This document shows, piece by piece, positions 7,757 to 13,218 of a stretch of DNA of 13,218 bases. This DNA is from Gammaproteobacteria bacterium (GTDB lineage Bacteria; Pseudomonadota; Gammaproteobacteria; JABDGN01), in assembly GCA_016763565.1 (NCBI GenBank), contig JAESTO010000163.1, positions 1 through 13,218 of the forward strand, given 5' to 3'. Numbering within the stretch: the stretch's first letter is position 1; each line of letters starts with the position of its first letter. A model generated the notes under the pieces. The model saw only the letters and a list, made by a program, of their open reading frames with translations. It made no database searches and was not told where the DNA came from. The position numbers were made by a program, and so were the translations under genes.

Positions 7757-8464
7757 TTATTTAAAAGCCTTTCGTTTCGGTGAGTTTTTTGGTGGGTGTA
7801 ATGTAATTTTTACTGTATCAGAACCATAGCCATATATACCTCGTGAAGAAGTATGTTGAATACATCGATAAGCATCAAGGAATTCTAAAAAAGGCCTATC
7901 CATATTGCCAATGATATCCCAACAAAGAAATTGACCAAGCAGCCCTTTTATCATGGTTTGTTGCGATGAAGAAAAATCTTGTTGCCAATATTGGCCTAGC
8001 CATTTTCCTGTTTGCGGATTTAATTTAGTAGCATCTTGAAATATTTTATTTGTTAGCAGCCGATTATACGCCTCTATACATCCTTGTTGGGTTCCATCTA
8101 TTGCCGTACTATAAATATCGCGATACCATTCATCAATTTTTCTATCATAAAAACACACACCTCGATTAAGATCCATGTATAAAGCATTTGAGTTCTTTTT
8201 AAATGCTATTGCCTTTATTACGGAAGAAGCGAAGCCACGCGGATGTATTTTCTCTGTTTTTTTATCGTGTGAATAAAATATTTCATCGTTATCTCGAAAT
8301 ACAATATATTGAAATTGTGTGTGCTTAGGCAGCTCCAGATTAGGCAATAGCATAGATATTGGACTTTCCCAGCAATCTTGCTCAATCATACCCTTGCTTT
8401 CAATTTCTATGTTATTTTTCATATTATACATTCTTGATAAATGTCGATTTCCTCCATAAACCAC
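7757..8464 (-). CDS. N-terminal fragment of paralogue B (235 codons)
   Basis: This is the part of paralogue B before the internal stop. It holds the N-terminal segment FQYIVFRDNDEIFYS (51-65) and most of module 1: RGVCFYDRKIDEWYRDIY (101-118), IFQDATKL, GKWLGQYWQQDF (153-164) and RGIYGYGS (208-215). It lacks the RRVEIMGS strand that closes the module. The frame opens with GTG at 8464. ATG codons at 8431 and 8422 are alternatives, and the latter aligns with the preferred GTG start of paralogue A. A strong GGAGG lies at 8455-8451 but too far from either ATG (18 nt or more), so the true start is uncertain. If translated alone it would yield a truncated module. Confidence 0.5.
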   Translation of the reverse strand: MVYGGNRHLSRMYNMKNNIEIESKGMIEQDCWESPISMLLPNLELPKHTQFQYIVFRDNDEIFYSHDKKTEKIHPRGFASSVIKAIAFKKNSNALYMDLNRGVCFYDRKIDEWYRDIYSTAIDGTQQGCIEAYNRLLTNKIFQDATKLNPQTGKWLGQYWQQDFSSSQQTMIKGLLGQFLCWDIIGNMDRPFLEFLDAYRCIQHTSSRGIYGYGSDTVKITLHPPKNSPKRKAFK

Positions 8465-8684
8465 ATTATGAGCAACCTAATCTTATTGTGAAACAAGGCA
8501 CCCATAATCTTCTTTATTGTACACTAACAACAAATATTTTTCTATCTCCATCAGTACGATCGTTAGGAGAAAATTGCCCACCTTGCCTGCTTGAAGTATT
8601 TGAAACTTGCGCCTACATAAAACATGTCAATCTTAGTAGAACGCGTATAATTGGCATTTATCGATTTTTATTAATGCTGACCAT
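8465..8684. other. Divergent spacer between paralogue B and the EEP pseudogene
   Basis: These 220 nt separate two genes transcribed away from each other. A plus-strand reading frame is open across it and ends with a 4-nt ATGA overlap at the EEP start, but its translation does not look like a protein domain. An 8-bp palindrome ACGATCGT lies at 8556-8563. Apart from the TATAAT listed separately I see no strong signal. Confidence 0.5.
8646..8651 (+). promoter_or_regulatory. Possible -10 box for the EEP gene
   Basis: This is a perfect TATAAT hexamer, 33 nt upstream of the ATG at 8685, so a transcript would have a leader of about 25 nt. The -35 position (around 8622-8628) does not resemble TTGACA, so the call is weak in such A+T-rich DNA. 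Confidence 0.3.
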
Positions 8685-9430
8685 ATGAATATTTCGTTAA
8701 TAACCTATAACATCCACAAAGGCTTCAACCAAACTGGGCGGCAATTTACTTTGCCGTTATGCAAACGGCCTTACATGAACAAAATTGTGACTTTGTCTGC
8801 CTGCAAGAAACACAAGGCGAGCATCATAAACGAAAAAACAAAATTGTTAACTGGCCCGAACAGTCACAAGTAGAGTTTTTAGCAAACAATCATTGGCCAC
8901 ATTTTATATATGGAAAAAATGCTATTTATAAAAACAGTCATCACGGCAATGGTTTGCTAAGTAAATATCCTATCCAACAATGGGAGAATATCGATATATC
9001 GACAAAAAAATATTCATCGCGCAGCATCTTGCATGGCATAATAAAACTGCCTGAACAAAACAAATCTCTACATATTTTATGCACGCATCTAGGATTATTT
9101 GCCCATGAACGTCAAGAACAATTAGCGAACCTAACCGCACGATTAAAATCTCATGTACCTCATGATGAACCGTTAATTATTGCTGGTGACTTTAATGACT
9201 GGCGTAAACAAGCTGAACAACATATTTGTGAAACATTGCAGCTAAAGGAAGCCTTTTATGAAACCCATCAAAAATATGCGAAAACATTTCCTGCGATGCA
9301 TCCTACCCTAGCCGTTGATCGCATCTATTATCGTGGCTTAACATTAGTGCAATGTGAAAAAATAGTCGCGAAACCCTGGAGAAAATTATCGGATCACATT
9401 CCGCTATGGGCGAATTTTATTATCAAATAA
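8685..9430 (+). pseudogene. Endonuclease/exonuclease/phosphatase (EEP) family protein, frameshifted
   Basis: EEP proteins are metal-dependent phosphodiesterases or phosphatases; this one resembles the E. coli YbhP type, whose substrate is not established. The N-terminus is read in one phase from 8685 (MNISLITYNIHKGF, with the catalytic Asn), up to about RQFTL near nt 8752. The rest continues in another phase from about GTT-ATG at 8756-8761 (MQTALHEQNCDFVCLQETQG). Adding one base near 8750-8756 restores the continuous family pattern, so a 1-nt deletion is the simplest explanation. All other active-site motifs are intact downstream: LQE, GNGLLS, CTHLGL, AGDFND, VDRIYY and SDHIPLW. The stop is 27 nt from the convergent end of paralogue C. 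No classic slippery heptamer is seen at the break. Confidence 0.8.
8759..9430 (+). CDS. Main open fragment of the EEP-family gene (223 codons)
   Basis: This is the longest uninterrupted part of the frameshifted EEP gene. From its ATG it holds E17 (LQE), H110 (THLG), D144/N146 (GDFND), D187 (VDRIYY) and S211-D212-H213 (SDH), which are the metal-binding and catalytic positions of the fold. It lacks the first beta-strand and the N-terminal catalytic Asn, which lie in the other phase. No Shine-Dalgarno precedes this ATG, and a protein made from here should be inactive. Confidence 0.5.
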   Translation: MQTALHEQNCDFVCLQETQGEHHKRKNKIVNWPEQSQVEFLANNHWPHFIYGKNAIYKNSHHGNGLLSKYPIQQWENIDISTKKYSSRSILHGIIKLPEQNKSLHILCTHLGLFAHERQEQLANLTARLKSHVPHDEPLIIAGDFNDWRKQAEQHICETLQLKEAFYETHQKYAKTFPAMHPTLAVDRIYYRGLTLVQCEKIVAKPWRKLSDHIPLWANFIIK

Positions 9431-9457
9431 TTTGACTGAAAATGGTTGAAGCCACCG

Positions 9458-12268
9458 TCAAAAAAAATTCCTCAACAAAGATAAAAATTTTTTATTGTTT
9501 TTCACAACTGGCTCTGCAATTAAAGCTGAAAAAATATCGTGCTGCAATATTTTCAATTGTTTATTCTGTTGACAAAATTGTAATTTGTCGCGAGCATTAC
9601 TCAATAGAGACAAAAGTGACCATTGAATAATATTTATATTTTCTTTAACCAAATATACTTCAACTGAATTCTTTTTTTCTGTTTTTTTAATAACGAATGC
9701 TATCAGTTTATTTAAAATCTCAATAAAATTTTTTTCTCGACGACTGTAAATATCATATATATTTTTAAATTGTATAATTTGCTGACTACATTCACTATTT
9801 TTTATTTCTGAATCTAATAAAAAATTATTAATTTCTTTCTGAGAAGCAGTTCCGCCTTGAACAGCAGCACTACAAAATTTAAGGTATTGCTCATCACCCA
9901 CTAATTCTATTCTTGCCAATTTTAAACCCGGACAATCTGAAAGAGAATTTTGAGGGAATGTCCAATAAGTAACAAATAAGCCTTGACGAATTGACTTTGT
10001 TTGGGGAGGAGTATTATCAAGCACATGATGAAATATCAACTGCTTATACTCGGCAACAACAATCCATAAAAAACGTTTTAATCGTTCATCAAACTTTATA
10101 TAATTTTTAACCGTTGATTGAGGAACCTGAATAGCAGTCAGTTGCGGCACTGTTTTTTTACAAAAAATCCTTTCAAACCCAGTTAGTTTAGCGTGTTTAT
10201 TTTTTGCAATCTCCTGAAGAAATTTAATATTTTTTTTCGCCCGACAATTCTTCACCTTGTTTTTTTCAAAAATACCATTAATAAGGGTATCGGCCACCCC
10301 CTTGTTTAACAAGTCTTTAGGTGTAAATGTTGTTTTTTCTTGAGTTACGCTTCTAACTAAATAATCCTCAAGTATTTCCTGAGAAAACGGAGCAATGTCT
10401 TGATAACAACAGCGATTCAAAAATTTCCAAACATTATCAGTGAACCCTGTTATTTGTTGAAATCTTTTATTTTTCTTCAACAACGTTTCTTTCTCTAGCT
10501 CTGATACTCCTCCAGTTTTTCTATTCCCCAGCCCTAACACTTCAAACCAATCGCTAATGCTTCCATATGGCGAGATGTGGAAACCACATCGCCTATTAAA
10601 TTTCTTGTCAACTTTATTTTTTTTATTTTTTGCGATATAAAAATAACCTTTTTTTTTAAGCGCTTGTATTTTATTGTTGCAGCTATCAACAATATCATCA
10701 GGAACCATGATACAACGATAAGAATCCCTGTTAAATTTAATATTTGTATTGATGATAGGTTGGCTCTTGTTTTTCTGCAAAAACTGACCTTCTAATTTAG
10801 TCAACTCAACAACAGTTTGATAAAAACCATATTGGATAGCTCGCTTTTTCTCAAACTGAAGTAGTTTTTTTAGTTTTTTAGCAACGTTATTTTTTCTTGT
10901 TTTTTTATCACGAAGTTCAAGCAATTTCTTATTAACAAGCTGCGTAATTAACGCAATATCTCTAGAAGATTGTAATTTTAACCAAATTTTTTTGATCGTT
11001 GCTGGCACATAATAGGTCTTTTTGTTATGAATAAGAAACGCGCCTGTACTCATTATCCATTCACCCCAACTGTCGTTAGAAAGCGTTTGAAGCAAAATAC
11101 ATTGCTCGATTATGTCTTTAATATCAATGAACAAATGTTCACATATTTTTTTAAATAATTGTTGATATTGGTGCCGCCTGGCTTTCTCACCTAATAACAT
11201 TTTTTCAGCAAGACATTTCTGCAATGCTACTAATTTTTCATAAGTGGTTTTATTACCTTGTGAAATATTATATATATCATTGTGAATGCCAATTTTTTCT
11301 TCAGGAATATTTCTCGTAACGTGCCTTAACAACGCTTTATCTTCTTGCGCTTGAAAAGGATTAAGAAATCTTAAAATTATTTTATAATTAATTTTTATAA
11401 TTTTCTTATAATTATGCGACTTGATTTTTAATTTTTCATTAAAATATTTTTTAGCCTCACTTTTTTCTTCGTCGTTTCCATTCCCTTTGATTAGCTCAGT
11501 AACAAACTTAACAAATTCCCTTGTTCCACCAAACTCGAATCTCCTCACTATTGGCCCCTCTTCACAAAACTCTACATAAGCTAGGCAATAACCGACATGA
11601 CAAGGGATTTTAATATATTCATTTCCATTATGCTCCAAAAATCCATACATGGGCAAATAATTTAGTCCAATAAATTTATCTATTCGCTTATCATAGTAAA
11701 TAGAACGAATTGTATTAACCGACGCATCGTAATTAGTATCAATATCATAAGTGAATCCGGCTAATAGCATACTCATTTTCAAAATATCTTCAGAAAAAGC
11801 TATAGAACATTGATTCCAATTATTTGCTAATTTTTCAAAAACAGCCTGGTTAAACTGAGTTGCATCCGTAAATTTCACGAAAGAACATAATGATTCAATT
11901 ATTTTCGGGATGAAATCAATTACGTTGCTTACTGCTTTGATTGAAATAGAGCCACTCAGCTGTCTGTGCCATGTTTTTATCGCCAAATGATTTAGCAAAG
12001 TACCCTTTCTATTGTCCCCCCTATTCAGATCGTTATAAAAAGTATTTTTACAATGTCCCCCTTGATATAAAACAAAATTATTTTTACAATACTCTTGTAA
12101 AAATGTATTCATTATAGACAACGCCCCTTTATTTTGTGAACTATAAACAGTTCCATCACTTTGGAAAACAAAATAACAAAAATTAGCGTCATTGGAAAGA
12201 CCGGGCACAATAGACTTTTCCTGCATCCAAAAATTTGAATTAGTTGATTTTTTCTGCTCTAATATCAT
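9458..12268 (-). CDS. Two-module protein of unknown family, paralogue C (936 residues)
   Basis: This is the largest and most diverged member of the family in the window; I do not recognise the family. The ATG is preceded by AGGA with short spacing. Residues 30-44 (FCYFVFQSDGTVYSS) match the N-terminal segment of the other two. Module 1 (about 83-260, nt 12022-11489) keeps KFTDATQF, RSIYYDKRIDKFIG and RRFEFGGTREFVKFV. A long helical Lys-rich middle follows (about 265-500; VPATIKKIWLKL aligns with the sisters). Module 2 (about 564-800, nt 10579-9869) keeps SPYGSISDW, FQQITGF, YQDIAPFSQEILEDYL, KRFLWIVVAE, FVTYW and LKLARIELVGDEQYLKF. Between the QDI block and the FLW strand it has an extra Lys-rich stretch of about 70 residues absent from A and B. 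There is no signal peptide or membrane helix. It is very A+T-rich, with many poly-A/T runs. Confidence 0.75.
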   Translation of the reverse strand: MILEQKKSTNSNFWMQEKSIVPGLSNDANFCYFVFQSDGTVYSSQNKGALSIMNTFLQEYCKNNFVLYQGGHCKNTFYNDLNRGDNRKGTLLNHLAIKTWHRQLSGSISIKAVSNVIDFIPKIIESLCSFVKFTDATQFNQAVFEKLANNWNQCSIAFSEDILKMSMLLAGFTYDIDTNYDASVNTIRSIYYDKRIDKFIGLNYLPMYGFLEHNGNEYIKIPCHVGYCLAYVEFCEEGPIVRRFEFGGTREFVKFVTELIKGNGNDEEKSEAKKYFNEKLKIKSHNYKKIIKINYKIILRFLNPFQAQEDKALLRHVTRNIPEEKIGIHNDIYNISQGNKTTYEKLVALQKCLAEKMLLGEKARRHQYQQLFKKICEHLFIDIKDIIEQCILLQTLSNDSWGEWIMSTGAFLIHNKKTYYVPATIKKIWLKLQSSRDIALITQLVNKKLLELRDKKTRKNNVAKKLKKLLQFEKKRAIQYGFYQTVVELTKLEGQFLQKNKSQPIINTNIKFNRDSYRCIMVPDDIVDSCNNKIQALKKKGYFYIAKNKKNKVDKKFNRRCGFHISPYGSISDWFEVLGLGNRKTGGVSELEKETLLKKNKRFQQITGFTDNVWKFLNRCCYQDIAPFSQEILEDYLVRSVTQEKTTFTPKDLLNKGVADTLINGIFEKNKVKNCRAKKNIKFLQEIAKNKHAKLTGFERIFCKKTVPQLTAIQVPQSTVKNYIKFDERLKRFLWIVVAEYKQLIFHHVLDNTPPQTKSIRQGLFVTYWTFPQNSLSDCPGLKLARIELVGDEQYLKFCSAAVQGGTASQKEINNFLLDSEIKNSECSQQIIQFKNIYDIYSRREKNFIEILNKLIAFVIKKTEKKNSVEVYLVKENINIIQWSLLSLLSNARDKLQFCQQNKQLKILQHDIFSALIAEPVVKNNKKFLSLLRNFF

Positions 12269-12796
12269 CGTTTCCTATATCCTTTAATCATTTTTTATGG
12301 GGGATACTTAAAAAGCTATCTATTTTTTATTACCTATTTAGTCTTGCTTCTTGAATGTCTCTCTTCAACTAGCCACTTGATTAGGTGGTTGAATCACGAT
12401 AAATGATTTCCCCCAATTTAGTGTTTAATAACATTAACCACTATCTGATTATGCATTGACCCAGCAGCGTCTAAACACCATAAGCTTAAACTTTATGTAT
12501 TATTAAATATCCATGTGCAAATAAACAATGAGAAAAAATGAACATAGCAAAAATAATCATTAAGGTGAGAAGTGCTAGCAATAGCTTGCTACCGCCACGT
12601 TTGATTCTTACCCTCCTCCTGCCAAATTCATCGCACGCCTATCATTTTGTCGTTCATCCCTTACCTTAGCAATTTATTTGTATCCTTATTCTTTCTCTCA
12701 CTATTGGTAATGATACTACAAACTGTGTATTCTTTAAATATATTATTGAATATTTTTAGTCAATTAAATATCAATAATAAAGCTATTAATCCTATT
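12269..12796. other. Gene-poor A+T-rich region
   Basis: These 528 nt lie upstream of paralogue C and contain no convincing gene. The promoter of paralogue C should be in the part nearest 12269, but I cannot assign clear boxes. Visible structures are a bulged inverted repeat at 12364-12393 (CCAC/GTGG core), a 6-bp hairpin at 12576-12591 (TAGCAA, loop TAGC, TTGCTA) and a longer A+T inverted repeat at 12741-12779. A 43-codon frame at 12538-12669 is discussed as a finding. Confidence 0.6.
12741..12779. repeat. A+T-rich inverted repeat
   Basis: The left arm TATTATTGAATATTT (12741-12755) and right arm AAATATCAATAATA (12766-12779) are complementary except for one bulged A, with a 10-nt loop. It lies just downstream of the 90-codon minus-strand frame and could act as a bidirectional transcription end, but the stem is almost all A-T pairs. 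Confidence 0.55.
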
Positions 12797-13069
12797 TTAT
12801 ATAGGGCATAATTTTTCCCGAGAAAGAGTTCTTACAGGGAAAAGAGATGCAAAATGGCGAAGCAACGCCGCATAAATTAGGTCGCACCACGACACTAGGC
12901 TTGGTGACTTGAACTGAAGTTGTGATGAAATATCTGCACACACGTCATCGCTGGTATCATTAAATACATAGCTCAAGCAATGATTGCGTCGGCACATTAG
13001 TCCTATGGGATGTTTGCGTGTTTTAGTGTGGTAGCCTTGATCAACGCGTAATAATTCATTATTGCTCAA
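12797..13069 (-). CDS. Doubtful 90-codon frame, possibly a gene remnant
   Basis: I do not recognise this product. The frame opens with TTG and has no Shine-Dalgarno; the next in-frame Met is at about residue 25. Its base composition is clearly less A+T-rich than the DNA on either side and its first half reads like protein (LLRVDQGYHTKTRKHPIGLM, then Cys/Arg-rich). The second half (YAALLRHFASLF and on) looks like the translation of non-coding or repeat DNA. No domain, signal peptide or membrane helix is visible. A TATAAT lies upstream at 13136-13131 without a matching -35. It may be a decayed gene or part of a dispersed repeat. Confidence 0.25.
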   Translation of the reverse strand: MSNNELLRVDQGYHTKTRKHPIGLMCRRNHCLSYVFNDTSDDVCADISSQLQFKSPSLVSWCDLIYAALLRHFASLFPVRTLSREKLCPI

Positions 13070-13218
13070 ACTGAGCTAACACATTGTTTTTTTGTTCATT
13101 TTTCATTATTATTTTTTAAACTTATTTCTCATTATAGCTTTACAACGTTATTTATTGGTTTTATATTACTTGACGTGGGACATTATATCCTATTAAAGTT
13201 CTATTTTTGAACAAATCA

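Larger units (their letters stand above)
6125..8464 (-). pseudogene. Two-module protein of unknown family, paralogue B, split by one in-frame TAA
   Basis: This gene is the sister of paralogue A and would encode about 779 residues. Its frame is continuous except for one TAA at 7759-7757. After the stop, 32 further codons (7756-7661) run in the same frame into the downstream open frame. They translate to GTVAGFVQFD and further, which aligns with the GSVIGFTQFD segment of paralogue A. There is no frameshift. Module 1 spans nt about 8164-7601 and contains the stop; module 2 spans about 6877-6437. The first ATG after the stop (7660) has no Shine-Dalgarno and sits inside module 1 (MKIRRVEIMGS), so independent initiation is unlikely. 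Otherwise the coding region is open and well conserved, suggesting recent inactivation, a readthrough codon or a sequence error. Confidence 0.75.

Noticed and set aside
8359..8688. 109-codon plus-strand frame ending in an ATGA overlap with the EEP start
   Set aside because: The first third is antisense to paralogue B and the remainder does not resemble a protein; the ATGA overlap is suggestive but not enough.
8745..8760. Programmed frameshifting in the EEP gene
   Set aside because: No X-XXY-YYZ slippery site or obvious downstream structure at the break; a 1-nt deletion is simpler.
9431..9457. Terminator between the convergent EEP gene and paralogue C
   Set aside because: The GGTTGAAGCCACC stretch pairs only through three base pairs with mismatches; no stable stem followed by a T-run.
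9442..10795. Plus-strand frames of 62 and 72 codons opposite paralogue C (9442-9630 and 10577-10795)
   Set aside because: Both are antisense to the conserved C-terminal part and module 2 of paralogue C.
3600..12300. Transposon ends, integrase or direct-repeat target sites bounding the paralogue block
   Set aside because: I compared the spacers at both edges by eye and found no matching terminal repeats and no transposase or integrase frame.
1..13218. CRISPR array, tRNA or rRNA genes
   Set aside because: No regularly spaced repeats, cloverleaf-like sequences or conserved rRNA stretches were seen on either strand.

Overview
The window looks like a piece of chromosome from an A+T-rich gammaproteobacterium. 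The ApaH, the YcaD-type transporter, the ClsB-type phospholipase D protein and the CoaX start all read like gammaproteobacterial proteins. The low G+C, the large lineage-specific paralogues and the two broken genes fit a host-associated lineage such as the Legionellales/Coxiella relatives. The lineage is an inference; no rRNA or tRNA gene is present to confirm it.

Left part (1-3627), conserved genes. On the minus strand a YcaD-like MFS transporter runs into the start of coaX (type III pantothenate kinase), which is cut by the window edge. Divergently, on the plus strand, apaH (diadenosine tetraphosphatase) overlaps by 8 nt a two-HKD phospholipase D/cardiolipin synthase gene.

Middle and right part (3708-12268), the accessory block. 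Three large genes on the minus strand, each about 765-936 codons, encode members of one protein family that I do not recognise. Each protein is built from two diverged copies of the same module separated by a helical, Lys-rich middle region. The middle gene is split by one in-frame TAA: 235 codons, stop, 32 more homologous codons, then a 511-codon open frame, all in one reading frame. Between this gene and the largest paralogue lies, on the plus strand, an endonuclease/exonuclease/phosphatase (EEP) family gene with a 1-nt frameshift near its N-terminus. In E. coli the equivalent EEP gene (ybhP) sits beside clsB, so the paralogues may have inserted between a formerly adjacent clsB-like/EEP pair.

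Right end (12269-13218): about 530 nt of A+T-rich DNA without a convincing gene, holding small inverted repeats and a doubtful 43-codon frame. It is followed by a 90-codon minus-strand frame of different base composition, which may be a gene remnant.

The main novelty is the two-module paralogue family. No known catalytic motif, signal peptide or membrane segment is evident in it. A role as secreted or host-directed proteins is only a hypothesis based on size, expansion, A+T richness and likely lifestyle.
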